This document shows, in pieces, positions 44,887 through 56,627 of a stretch of 64,000 bases of DNA; positions within the stretch are counted from its first letter, which is position 1, and each line of letters starts with the position of its first letter. The DNA is taken from the NCBI GenBank assembly GCA_947247005.1, contig OX365948.1, positions 55,907,401-55,971,400 on the forward strand. The letters are read 5' to 3'. The notes beneath the pieces were generated by a model. That model searched no databases and had not been told where the DNA came from. It worked only from the letters and a program-made list of their open reading frames with translations. Position numbers and translations under genes: made by a program. The stretch is from Spisula solida (Eukaryota; Mollusca; Bivalvia; Venerida; Mactridae).

Positions 44887-45339
44887 TAGGGCTGCGTATC
44901 GGTTAGAATGATCGATACGATATTTGTATTGATACAAAATGATTGATATTTGATATATCATATGATATTTTCTTTAAGCAATAAAACGTCTAAATAGGAA
45001 GGTATTAGCTTGCAATAGGTATTTAACTTGCAGAACACAATAATAACAAGACATGTAACACAAAGGTTCGTGGTATACTCTGTTTACACATGTTTTAAAG
45101 TATTTTGTATCAATTGCTTAGCCACGAGAGGTTAATTTCACAGCTGTTTTTGTTTGAATTTTGTGACGAAACACTGAGTGGACATCGAAAAACTCGACTT
45201 GAATGGGGATATTATTGGTTTCAATGTGTATTTGTTGTTGATCGATTATTTCATCGATACGGAAATGATCGATTCGATATATCGATCGAACGCAAAATAC
45301 TGGTATACGATTTGTATCGTAAACCGGTACGCAGCCCTA
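44887..45339. mobile_element. hAT-like non-autonomous element
   Basis: Ends TAGGGCTGCGTATCGGTT / AACCGGTACGCAGCCCTA, flanked by CAATGTTC and CAATGTAC (8 bp, one mismatch). The interior is rich in ATCGATA-type palindromes. Size 453 bp, no transposase. Confidence 0.78.
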
Positions 45340-45363
45340 CAATGTACTATTATAATGATGCTT

Positions 45364-45564
45364 GCCCGATCTTCCGAAGCATTTCAATCTGAATTAAATC
45401 TTATATCAATTATCGTCATGTGTCTTTGAGTTAATTTCCATGGGAGGCTGGACTCATATATGACATCATAAAACAGAAACATTATTTTGACTCCGACTCT
45501 AATTTGAGAAAAATCTCAATTTGAGTTGAGATTTCTACTTGAGATATATCGGGAGATCGGGGCC
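45364..45564. mobile_element. GGCCCCGATCTCC MITE, copy 1
   Basis: GCCCGATCTTCCGAAGCATT at left and GGGAGATCGGGGC at right, with inner TCTCAATTTGAGTTGAGA palindromes. Confidence 0.65.
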
Positions 45565-46208
45565 TGATTGTTCGTTCAATAATAAGTGAAATAAATGAAA
45601 AAGATCTTCTTTTGACTGAAACCTATATTTGTATTGTTAGATGGCAGAGTAACAGATAAGCTGCGTATTGAGATATTTACCCAATTAATTTTCTTAAAAA
45701 CCCAATAGATTTTGAGAGAAGGGAGTATGAAAAAGCAAAGACAATCTGAATTACCCAAATAGAAATGATGTTATAGTAAAAAATAGTGCATAATTTATTA
45801 TTAAAATATTATTTACCCTATGAGTTTTATTAAATACCCAATTAAAATTTGTCAAAACCCAAACAAATTTGAAACCCAGGGGTAAAATACTCAATGGACT
45901 AAAACCTTATCTGTTGCTCTGTAGATGGGACTGAATATTTGAGTATTCCAATATTCAAATAGTTTGTTAGGAAAGGAACAAATAAAAATATGGAATGGAA
46001 TGAATTATATTAAGTAGCAAAATCAAGTTGTTATCGAATAGCACTAATTTTTTTGTAACTGTGTCAGATTGGTTGAGTGAGTTTTATAAAGCTACGGAGA
46101 TGTTGTAATGGAATGTCTGGTCATTCAACATTGTTTAAAAAAAATTATTTCATTTGTGCAATTTTCTGAAGTTATTTGCTCAGTAACTTACTGTTATGAT
46201 ATATACCA

Positions 46209-46460
46209 GGCCCTGATCTCCCGAAGCATCTCAAGTAGACATCTCAGCTCATATTGAGATTTTGGTCAAATCAAAGTCTGAATTTGAGATACATATGAAG
46301 CTTGAACTCTTGAAATTTTACTGTAATAAACTCAGAATAATATTTCTGTTTTGTTATACCAATTTAGAGTATAATTTCGAATGGAAACTATCTCAAACAA
46401 TAGGTGATAAATTTGAGTTCAGATTGAGCTCAGATTGAGATATTTCTGGAGATCGGGGCC
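46209..46460. mobile_element. GGCCCCGATCTCC MITE, copy 2
   Basis: GGCCCTGATCTCCCGAAGCA at left and TGGAGATCGGGGCC at right; inner TCTCAG/CTGAGA blocks. Confidence 0.72.
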
Positions 46461-46464
46461 AGGG

Positions 46465-46722
46465 GTGGTATTGACAAAGCATATAATTCAAGGAAAAACT
46501 TAGAATGTTCTTAAAATTTACTTAATTGTATCACCTTAATAGGAAAAAACATCAAATGTTTACATAGTTTATAAGCATTATGTAAAGAGCTACAATAATC
46601 ACAATCAAAACATGGGTTATTCTTTATTTCTTGGGAAATATTTGCAGCTCAAATTTATAACTTCAATTGAGTGAAAATATTTAAGTTTTCCCTTAAGATG
46701 CTTTGTGAATAGTGAATACCAA
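46465..46722. mobile_element. GTGGTATTGACAAAGCAT MITE
   Basis: Left GGTGGTATTGACAAAGCAT then AAGGAAAAACTTA; right TAAGTTTTCCCTTAAGATGC then TTTG..GAATACC. It directly abuts the previous MITE. Confidence 0.65.
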
Positions 46723-47095
46723 CACAGGTTACCTATATAAAGTTAAACCTAGTGTGACCCACTGCTTCAATATAATGTGGTATGTGCATAAATAGGAAAA
46801 ACTATTTTTATTATAGAATTATTATTTTTTATGCTGAAACTTTTATGGTATGTCTGACTTAGAATATTTGATTTTCTGTAAAATTCTTTATATTTGTTGG
46901 GTATGAGTTTTGTGGATGAGATCTACTAAAATATCCCACATAATTTAATATGATATTATTAATATACAAAATCACAGCCCCTTGAAATTGCTGCACAATT
47001 TTATACCAATAAATATGAATGTTTTTTTTACAGTATATTTGTATAAAAAAGTGTGTTAATATGTCTTTGACTACCATCTTGCTTGAAAGGACAAG

Positions 47096-47690
47096 GTTCA
47101 TTTATGGCTTAATTTGACCCCGAGTTTTATCGAAAAATAGAAAAGCATCTTCCTATAAATCTGTTCTATGTTTCTAATAGCCTAACATTGTCTTTAAAAA
47201 ATTAAGCATACTTTTCCAAATTTCCCTCGTAATATGTTGACAAATCAACTTGAAATATGTTAAGTTTACCAAAAAATGATATTATTAGCCATTTTCATGG
47301 CTTTTTATGGCGTAAAACCTTCCCAAAAACCATGATGGCACTCTTGCGACACTTTGATATTTTGTACATATATAAAGACTTGCAGAACACTGGTTATGTG
47401 AAAATATAAAAGTGTCGCAAGTGTGCCATTGTGGTTTTTGGGAAGGATTTGCGTCGTTAATAGTCAATGGCCAAGAATGACATTTTGAGCTAAACATGAC
47501 ATACTGGTATACGTCATATTCTTGGCAGTTTTGCCAACAAATTGCAAGGGAAATTGGGATATGTATGCTTATTTTTTACTCAAGAAATGTTAAGTTATTT
47601 GAATTATGGGACAGATTTATAGGAACATGCATTTTTATGTTTTGAAAAATCACAGGGCCAAATTAAGCCATTAGTGAACCTTGTCCTTTA
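47096..47690. mobile_element. AAAGGACAAGGTTCA long-inverted-repeat element with inner hairpin
   Basis: Ends AAAGGACAAGGTTCA / TGAACCTTGTCCTTT; arms continue with GGCTTAATTTG. An inner pair CTTCCCAAAAACCA..TGGCAC / GTGCCATTGTGGTTTTTGGG and GTGTCGCAA lies at 47326-47449. Confidence 0.72.
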
Positions 47691-48023
47691 TAGATATTGT
47701 TATGACTTTAAATTTTGTGTGTGCAATTTTGATCAATTAACAAAGACTGAAGACGAAATTGCCTGTAATGTTGTTTATATTTACAAAACAGCTGCTGATT
47801 ACATGGTGCCAAGACTTGTAGATTTAATTCTTTAAGCCAAAATTTGTTTATAACATCTATACATGACTTACAAGATGTTTAATTTACGTCAAAGTTTTCC
47901 TAGCTATTTACATTAGTTGTCATTGAAACACTGCCAAGTAAAATCTTGTTATAAAATATCAACCTATTTTTGTTTGAATTTCCATGTTTACTATTTCAAT
48001 ATTATAATTTTTGTAGAGTTTTT
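47691..48023. other. intergenic spacer
   Basis: AT-rich, nothing recognised. Confidence 0.4.
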
Positions 48024-49138
48024 ATACGCCCGTTGAAAACGGGACGTATTATGTGAACACCCTTGGCGGGCGTGCGGGCGGGCGGGCGGCGGCGTTTGTC
48101 TGTACTCTAGCGCAAACAGTTTTCATCCGATCATCTTCAAACTTGCTGACAATGCTTATGGGCATAATATCTAGGCCAAGTTCGATTATAGGCCAAATCG
48201 ACCCAGGCCTTATTGGGTTATGGTCCTTTAATAACCAAATAAGTATGAAATTGGCCTTGTCTGTACTCTTACGCTAACAGTTTTCATCCGATCATCTTCA
48301 AACTTGCTGACAATGCTTATGGGCATAATATCTAGGCCAAGTTCGATTATAGGCCATATCGACCCAGGCCTTATTGGGTTATGGTCCTTTAATTACCAAA
48401 TAAGTATGAAATTGGCTTTGTCTGTACTCTTACGCTAACAGTTTTCATCCGATCATCTTCAAACTTGCTGACAATGCTTATGGGCATAATATCTAGGCCA
48501 AGTTCGATTATAGGCCAAATCGACCCAGGCCTTATTGGGTTATGGTCCTTTAATAACCAAATAAGTATGAAATTGGCCTTGTCTGTACTTTTACGCTAAC
48601 AGTTTTCATGCGATCGTCTTCAAACTTGCTGACAATGCTTATGGGCATGATATCTAGGCCAAGTTCGATTATAGGCCAAATCGACCCAGGCCTTATTGGG
48701 TTATGGTCCTTTAATTACCAAATAAGTATGAAATTGGCTTTGTCTGTACTCTTACGCTAACAGTTTTCATGCGATCGTCTTCAAACTTTGTGACAATGCT
48801 TATGGGCATAATATCTAGGCCAAGTTCGATTATAGGCCAAATTGGCCTAGGCCTTATTTGGTTATTATCCTATAATTACCAAAATAAATGTGAAATTTAC
48901 CTTGTCTGTTCTCTAGTGCAAAGAGTTTTCATCTGAGTATCTTCAAACTTGGTGACAATGTTTACGGATATAATATCTAAGACAAGTTCAATTGTAGGCC
49001 AAATCAGCCTAGGCCTTCTTGTGATATGGTCCTTGAATTAAAAAAAAAGTTGGATTGTTTGTTTTTTTCATTCACCATGCCCTGAGACTCACCATGCCCC
49101 AAGACGGGCGTATTTTGTGACATTTTGGCACTCTTGTT
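48024..49138 (+). mobile_element. family E interspersed element, about five to six tandem cores
   Basis: 5' hairpin TACGCCCGTTG-aaa-ACGGGACGTA, then GGGCGGGCGGGCGG in place of the CCGT tract. ~170-bp cores follow (TTTTCATCCGATCATCTTCA, AACTTGCTGACAATGCTTAT, GGCCAAGTTCGATTATAGGC). Third arm GACGGGCGTA and end CTCTTGTT. Cores 1-4 are nearly identical; the last ones are diverged. Confidence 0.8.
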
Positions 49139-50049
49139 TTGTTTTGTTGTTTGTCAAGTTAGTATTGTTGAATAGTTTATTAGCTATTTCTAAATTCTTC
49201 ATTAATTGTCATATAATTATATAATGCTACTTACCACATTTACTAAATTTGTTTTTAATACATAAAAGTTCCTTGTTAGTAGAAGTTTTGTTGAGTTTAT
49301 TTTATGTTTTAAAGATCTATGTGCAATTAGATGATCAAAGTTTATTTGTTTAGACACATGTTTATTCTGCTTTTTGATGCCATTGATTATACACTAGTAC
49401 CAGAGAAGAAAAGACGAATGTGTGAGAGAGATGAGGGGGGGGGAGTAAAGACCCTGAGAGCGGGAGGGAGAGAGAGGGAGTTTTTTTAATAGATTGCTTC
49501 TCAATGAACTTAATTACCCCAAGTATATGTATGTGTTTGTATTTATTGTGATTTTCAACCTATATGAACATTGTTATTCATACATGTGTTCTTGACCAAT
49601 CCATGCTTGCATTTATCGTTGGTCAAGTTTATCATACTCTTTAAGTTCTATACAAATGTTAGATACCGTATACACTCGCCCATAAGTCAGGTAAAATCGA
49701 GTTAAACAAATTCCAAAAAGTCCACCAGATTTTGAATAATTCAAGAAATCTTCAATTAAACAAATTCTAAAAAGTTAACCAGATTTTGAATAATGTAACA
49801 AAACTCCTATAAGAAGTACAACTTATGCTTTATGGGTCATGGTGAATAAGTGACTTTTTGAAATATTTTTGACACCTTTTACCCGACTTAAGGCGAAGAT
49901 ATACGAAAGTATTCGTAAAATTTGTTGTACGTGTGCGTGTGTAGGTTCTAGAATCTGACTATTATCCATTATCAATGCAATAACTTCCATTAGTGTTACA
50001 TCCTCATTCTATCAACTTTCTTCCTTTATCGTCTTGCTATGTTTGTCTT
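49139..50049. other. intergenic spacer
   Basis: Contains a purine-rich (GGGAGAGAGA) stretch at about 49420-49480 and a duplicated AAATTC.AAAAAGT.CACCAGATTTTGAATAAT motif at 49700-49800. No gene seen. Confidence 0.4.
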
Positions 50050-50307
50050 ATTAGTCCCTACCGGTTTTTTACCGGAGGGGACTATAGGTTTGCCCTCCGT
50101 CAATCCGTCCGTCAGTCAAAAAATCTGGATCCTGACATAACTGAAACAGTTTCCAAGCTAGGTTTATGAAACTTGGTATGTGGATGGGAAAAATTAGGGG
50201 ATTATGTACGTCTAAAAATATTTTGATTCAGACAAAAACAGAAACATTGAAAATGGCTTTAAACCGGTAGGGGACTTCTGTATTGCTTGCGATTCTTAAT
50301 TACTTGT
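50050..50307 (+). mobile_element. family C interspersed element, copy 3 (one core)
   Basis: AGTCCCTACCGG hairpin, short CCGTCAATCCGTCCGTCAGTC tract, one core, third arm AAACCGGTAGGGGACT, TATTGCTTGCGA stem remnant, CTTGTT. Confidence 0.78.
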
Positions 50308-50468
50308 TTTATGCATTCTAAATATATGTTTACGATGTACATGTATGTAACATTCTATAAAGTATTAAATATGGTGCCTTAACAGCACAAAAGTGATAAG
50401 TGTCTATCAGTGAGTTAGTGTTTGTTTGTTTGTGATGTTGATTGTGTAACAGGGTGATAAAAATGTGC

Positions 50469-50540
50469 AACCAGACTGGGGCTTGAACCCGGGACCCTTC
50501 GCTTACAGGGCGAATGCTCTACTAACTGAGCTAGCCTGCT
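50469..50540 (-). tRNA. tRNA-Thr(TGT)-like sequence, probably pseudogene or SINE head
   Basis: Read on the minus strand, the D arm (TAGCTCAGTTAGTAGAGCA), a five-pair anticodon stem with loop CCTGTAA (anticodon TGT) and a T arm with GGTTCAAGCC are present. The seven-base acceptor stem pairs poorly and the T stem has a mismatch. A functional tRNA is therefore doubtful. Confidence 0.45.
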
Positions 50541-50864
50541 GCATACACTAGTGTCTCCCCTATTAGTAATTAAATTCTATACACCAGTCATGTGACCTAC
50601 TTCATTTGCACTTGACTGAGACAATTGCTTGGGGTCATTCGGTTTTTCCCTGCTGATTGACCCATGACCTCCGACTTCAAGGAATGTGAGCTAGTGTATA
50701 ACAGAGGTGCTTGGCAGTGTAGTATTTGTAAGCATCTGTTGATATTTTTCTAGAATTATTTTTCTAACACCAGTTTATTTTGTACATTCAGAACCGTTTT
50801 ATATGTATTTAATCAAAATCTTACGTAATGAGCAACTTTGCATCCATTGTGGTATTTTTATGTA

Positions 50865-51149
50865 CAGTAGAACTTCAATGCCTCAAACTGCCTTTGGACC
50901 AGGAAAATAGTTCAAGCCGTCTACTATGTAGTAATATATAATCATTTTACTAGGACCGAACAACCTGTTTGAGGTTTTTAGTGTGTTTGAGCAAAAACTG
51001 CCCTCAGTGTTCAACAAATATTTACATGATGCACATTACCTACCTGGTATATGATGCATGTTTCCTACCTGGTATGTACTAGGTACAAAACATGCGTCAC
51101 ATAATTTTTCATTGAACGCAGGGCTGTTTGAGGCGATGAAGTTCTACAG
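50865..51149. mobile_element. TA-flanked MITE with CAGTAGAACTTCAATGCCTC ends
   Basis: Left CAGTAGAACTTCAATGCCTC, right GAGGCGATGAAGTTCTACAG, both flanked by TA. 9785-9830 carries a related fragment (CCATGCCTCGAACTGCCTTT). Confidence 0.75.
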
Positions 51150-51490
51150 TATTTATTCAGATTGTAGCACAGGTCCATGTAAAGTGTCCAATACCGTTTA
51201 TATATACATATTTAAATATGTATATATAGTTGGGCTGGGTCACTTTTCACGGACCTGTGGATTGTAGTATTTGCCTTAGCTGTTTTGTTAAATGGAATAC
51301 TTCAGGAATATGTTACTTGATCTGAGAGATATGTGGGCCTTTTGTATGTATTAATGTGTATGTATGTTTGTACATAAATAACAAAATATTATATCTTTCT
51401 AATTTCTTTACCGAAATAAAGAAATGTACTGCAATTCGTAACAATCTTGTTTAATTTTCTGTCTCCTTTACACATGTTGGACTGTTTAAG

Positions 51491-51659
51491 AAATAAAAAT
51501 CTGTTCGCGTATTTTGTCGGTGAATAAAACATGGGCAGGAGTTCGGATGCGGAAAAATTAAATCACGAGTGCGTAGCACGAGTGATTTAATTTTCCGCAT
51601 CCGAACGAGTGCCCGTGTTTTATTCACCGACAAAATACAAGAACAGAGTTTTTATTTCG
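51491..51659. repeat. near-perfect 169-bp palindrome
   Basis: Arms of about 80 bp (AAATAAAAATCTGTTC, TATTTTGTCGGTGAATAAAA, CGGATGCGGAAAA, AATCACGAGTGC) meet at a three-base centre. Arms differ at only a few positions. Confidence 0.88.
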
Positions 51660-52180
51660 ATTCTAAATACGATAATATTCCGCACTATTTAACTGCGCGC
51701 ATTTCATTTTCACCCATTTGACATTGAACCTAATTCCACGCTGAAATTGAGTGGCTTATTAGCTGGTACAATTACCTCCCTCGTTAATGTAAACGACCTT
51801 CGTAATTTTCTGAAGGAAAAAACACATTTTAAACATTGAAACAATTTTAATAACACGAGCATAGTGTATCTATGTCATGAAATGAAAAATATAAATGAAT
51901 TGATTATCAGAAATTCTTATGAATCTTAATTTCGAGAGTATATTGGAGTTTCTAAAAATAGATGCGTCATAGCTGAAACACTGGATTCTCGTGAAACTCG
52001 CGGTCCGTTAAATATTTACTATAAAGTTTACGTTCATTCATTCATAAATAGGTCATGTGATACGGGGCGTAAATTGCAACAGCCAATTTGTTACCATGTT
52101 TTATGGGGGTAATAAAACATGGTCAGGTCTTCTCTTTGTTTAATGGATTAATCCGCAGATCGTGTTAGAATATTATTTAA

Positions 52181-52346
52181 AGCACAGGCCTAAGAAATTA
52201 TATCACAAAATACAGAGTTTTGAAATTCCCCACCATCCCGTCATTACTATATATAATAGATATTATATCATATATAGTATTGACGGGATGGTGGGGCATT
52301 TCGAAACTCTGTATTTTGTGATATAATTTTTGAGGCCTGTGATTAA
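52181..52346. repeat. near-perfect 165-bp palindrome
   Basis: Arms CACAGGCCT..AATTATATCACAAAATACAG..CCCCACCATCCCGTCA and complement around an AT-rich centre (TATATAATAGATATTATATC). Confidence 0.85.
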
Positions 52347-53859
52347 AAGTGAGCTTTATCCACAGGATATATAAAACACATACAAGCTCTGTATACTGGT
52401 AAGTTTATATTTGTACACAAGGGTAAATGAGGTTACAATAACTATGTAACCAGGTAACAAACTTAGGTATCCGTTCAAAAAGGCCCACTATCCAGAACGG
52501 ATATAAACCTGCTATAAACCTGGATTTTCTATGCCATCGGCGGTCGCATCGACAGCAGATAAAGCTGTAATGCTCAGTAATGAGCAAAAAAAGACGTAGA
52601 ACCATTAAATGCTCAATCTGACTTAAAGCACTTGATCTTCCTTACATCATGCAGATTTGAGGATATGATTTTAACAACTATATTAAAAGACATGCACATC
52701 ACTTCAAATTTTTTTTAAAAACATAAGACATGTAAGATGGCAATTTTCATCACCGCTACGGTTGTTCCTCTCACAACAACATATTTTAAGTCTAACGTGG
52801 CTAAGGTAGTCCAGGTAGGAAAAAATAAAAGTAGCGGGTAGGAAAAAAACCAAAATAGCTTAGTGTTGTATCACGAAGTTTTGATTAACGTGCATGGTTG
52901 TATGTTGCATTATCTTGATACAAACAACATATTAAGCATACAGGTAATGTATGCATCTGCCATTGTGTTATCTCTCTTCCTAACCCTTAATCTTCGCTTA
53001 TCTATGTGTATGAAGACATATTTGTTATAAAGCATTAGGTCCTACCACCGGTTGTTCTAAAACATCAAAGGGGAATAACCCGTCTTTTGTTGGACCGGAT
53101 GTACTGGTCTTTACACTTACCACTCATCTTGACACCTATTTTCGCGATGTAAGGTTTACACATTTTTGTTAGTTTATTATTAAGTAAACTTGCTTGTTGA
53201 TCTGCAATTTATGTAATTACTTGTAATATTAACCCGTCTTTATATTTGAATTGAAGTACTGTGCAGACAACTAACAGATAATTAAATAAATGTCAAGTTC
53301 ACCCACTTCAGATTCGTTCTCGATCTTGTTCGTACCAAAAACAATTTTTGTGTTTACACAGTAGGTACCAGACCCTACATTTTTTTATTCTGAGTGTTTT
53401 TTATTTTCCGATTTTTGTTGGCATCTACCGAATACATAAAATGCACATTGTTTGCATTTGATTGTGACACTGACAGTTGTAAATGCATGGTCATTTTTCC
53501 CTGCCTAATCTGTAATCATTGCTAAGCCTAATGCATCAACCCACCGAGGAAACTGTCCCATGTTTTTACCTTTCAGATGATCATGTCACTCAGTCACTGC
53601 CATGTGAGTGCGGGGGTTATGTTTCGTGCCTAAATAGCTGGGAAATATATCTGTATCTCTGTGATTTTACCGAGTTTTTGCAGAATTATAGCCAGGCGAT
53701 CTCGGTAGTTTGACTAACAGTAATTCATCCTCAATGTTTGCATACATCACATCCATATCATCAAGTAGAAATACACATATATATACGCATGATCTTTAAA
53801 ATTGAACAGTAAGAATTTGTCATGCCCGCATGGGGTTTTACCATCGGTATGGCTCGGGG
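52347..53859. other. intergenic spacer
   Basis: No supported gene. The open frame at 53519-53713 has no recognisable domain or splice context. Confidence 0.4.
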
Positions 53860-55310
53860 CACGCATGTTAATTAAATGTATATGACACTCTATATTAACG
53901 TAAATATGCTGCCGCTTACACATATCGATCGGCCGATAAACAATGTTACCGCGTTAAGCGTAAAACGCACTAGTCAAATTCTACCCTGCTTTATGTAAGA
54001 CCTCATAATTTTCGTATCTGTTATCCGATTTAAAATATTTAAAGCTTGTAATGAAGCAGAGATATATGTCTGTTATTTAATACAACATTCATCACGATAC
54101 CCTAATTATTAAATCCACGGCGACGAGTAAGAATCCGTTCCGCGTAAAAGTAAGTTTAAAATACCTCTTTTTTTACCAAATAAAAATACAACCAACGGTC
54201 GAAAATCATCAAATATGAATTTAATTTTCGATCGATTTTGTTCATTAAAACTTGTTTTAAAAGCTAATACTTTAAGGTTTTATAAAATGTAAAACTTATT
54301 TATAAAGCATTTGTGAGTTGTCGACCGCCAACGATTTGATTAAACTTCGTGCATTTATGTACTAATTATTGCAAATAAATTTTCAAAATGGCGGAATCAC
54401 GTCGAAACGCGTGTGAAACGGGCACCTGCACACCTTCCATGCGCTAATTGAAAACATATTTTTGATTGAAACTTGTTTAAATTGTGAGATTAAATACGTT
54501 TTGAGGTACTGGTTGTACTTTTTTCTGGTTTCTATTGGTTCTGTCTTTACAGTATGGAGTCAAAAATAGTGATTTTTGTCACGATGCGGGACTATGTTTT
54601 TGGGTAGCTGTATTGAACTTGCGGACTTATTGCTGAATGTTAATTATAAAATGGCGATTATTTACAATATAACCTGCTATTAAATGCATTTTGAGAGGTA
54701 TTGGTTGCATTAAATTACGAACCATGATGCTAGCCTTTGAAAAAATCGCCACAAAAGATGATCAATGGTCGGCGTAGTTTACATCAAACATTATTATGAA
54801 TACGTCCGTTCTGTTTTATTTCGTTGGCGGTCGACAACTCGCAAATGCTTTAAAAATAAGTTTTTACATTTTATAAAACCTTACAGTATAAGCTTTTAAA
54901 ACAAGCTTTAATGAACAAAATCGATCGAAAATTAGATTAATGTTTGATGATTTTCGACCGTTGATTGAATTTTTATTTGGTAAAATACAGGATATTTTAA
55001 ACTTACTTTTACGCGGAACGGATTCTTACTCGTCGCCGTGGATTTAATAACTAGGGTATCGTGATGACTGTTGTATTAATAGACAGGCATATATCTCTGC
55101 TTCATTACAAACTTTAAATATTTAAAATCGGATAATAGATACGAAAATTATGAGGTCTTACATAAAGCAGGGTAGAATTTGACTAGTGCGTTTTACGCTT
55201 AACGCGGTAACATTGTTTATCGGCCTATCGATATGTATAGGCGGCAGCATATTTACAACTTTTACATACGTTAATATAGAGTGTCATATACATTTAATTA
55301 ACATGCGTGC
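53860..55310. mobile_element. 1.45-kb element with ~480-bp terminal inverted repeats
   Basis: Left arm 53860-54333 and right arm 54821-55310 are reverse complements with scattered differences (GCACGCATGTTAATTAAATG outside; GAGTTGTCGACCGCCAACGA inside). The ~490-bp centre has no convincing ORF. A G run (55313-55328) adjoins the right end. Foldback-like or long-TIR MITE. Confidence 0.85.
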
Positions 55311-55328
55311 TCGGGGGGGGGGGGGGGG

Positions 55329-56045
55329 ATTTTAATAGGAGTTCGAAACAACTATAGTAGAAATCCTGGCCATTCCCGGGGTTGGGAGGTGGCATGGTTT
55401 TCAATTGACTGGTGCAAAATTTAAATTAAATATATTTATAGAAAAGGTCCTGACTCAGAGTACCCTATAGCTATATATATGACAAATATGTGGTACCGGT
55501 AGCTAGTATTCAAACATATCATTGAACATTTTTAAGAATTTAAAAGAACATTTTTTATTCCTTATAAACTTCAGTTCAACACAAGGGGCAGAATTCCTGG
55601 TTATTTTGTTCAGTAAGGTTGTTTGAGTTACTTCCCTTGTTTTTGAAAAATTGTAATTTGCTAAATAAAACATGTAACGTTTAAACAAACTGACTAACAC
55701 AATGTTGTACCAGGCTTTTTGTTTACATTTTGTATGTTATTTTTGGCGCTTGATTGAGATTCGTAAGTGCGTGGCCAACTGGCTTTGTCTCTGCTTGATT
55801 GGCCAATGACCTCTTGCTTCAAGGGAAGAAGTTTGTGTGATACAAGGAATCTGTGTGCGCTTCCTTAGTTCTTTCCTTGGTTCTTTATCTGTGCTCGGTG
55901 CGTGACATTGTGTACAAATCAATACACTCCAGACTACCTCTTGGTTATAAATCAGTTCATCCCTAGTTAGGTCAGAAACACTGAAAAGAATTTCATAAAT
56001 GACCATTTAATAGGTATATGACTTAACTTGTATTCTCTTTTCCAG
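55329..56045. other. spacer upstream of SelU-like gene
   Basis: Presumed promoter or first-intron region. No TATA-like signal or CpG cluster could be assigned. It ends in the pyrimidine tract and AG at 56045. Confidence 0.4.
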
Positions 56046-56092
56046 CTTCTATTGTGTTGGGTTACCGTGGCAACCAGATGTAATAGAAAAAA
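56046..56092 (+). other. 5' UTR of SelU-like gene with possible upstream 3' splice site
   Basis: A strong pyrimidine tract and AG (TTCTCTTTTCCAG ending at 56045) precede the start codon by 47 bp. This suggests a non-coding first exon further upstream, not located. Alternatively it is intergenic and the promoter is adjacent. Confidence 0.45.
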
Positions 56093-56627
56093 ATGGTGTT
56101 ACAACTTTCCCAGAAATCTCCATTTCTGCTACGTTACTCTCTCTTTAAATGTGCTCGTCTGAAATCGTCAGTCGCTGTTCTGCCATCAAAACACAGCGTC
56201 CCAGAAGAAGTGCAATGCTTTAAAGATGGAGATATTTCCCAGATTATCGATGTCCGTACACCAGCTGAATTTGAAGAGGACCATATTCCCGGGGCAATAA
56301 ATCTACCGGTGCTAAGTAACGAGGAAAGAGTGGCTGTAGGCACGCTGTACAAAGGAAGTCAGTTTGAGGCGCGTAAATCAGGCGCTGCGATTATCTCGAG
56401 AAACATCGCGAGACATATTGATGAGTACTTTAAAACGAAACATACTGACTTCTCTCCTTTGATATATTGTTGGCGTGGAGGTCAGAGGTCATACAGCATG
56501 GCGCTGGTCCTGTCACAGATTGGATTCCCTACTAGTGTATTACATGGTGGGTACAAGAATTACCGACAGATCGTGAGGGACGATTTGTGTACTTTACCTG
56601 AAATATTCCAATACAAAGTCATATCAG
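56093..56627 (+). CDS. SelU-like exon 1 (presequence and rhodanese domain)
   Basis: ATG at 56093 is preceded in frame by TAG and two AAA codons. 178 codons plus one base; donor GTTAGT at 56628. Without splicing the frame stops at once at the donor (TAG). It covers the whole rhodanese domain with catalytic Cys126. Confidence 0.9.

Noticed and set aside
56450..56500. Selenocysteine (TGA) at the catalytic position of the rhodanese domain
   Set aside because: The codon is TGT (Cys); no in-frame TGA occurs in the joined coding sequence.
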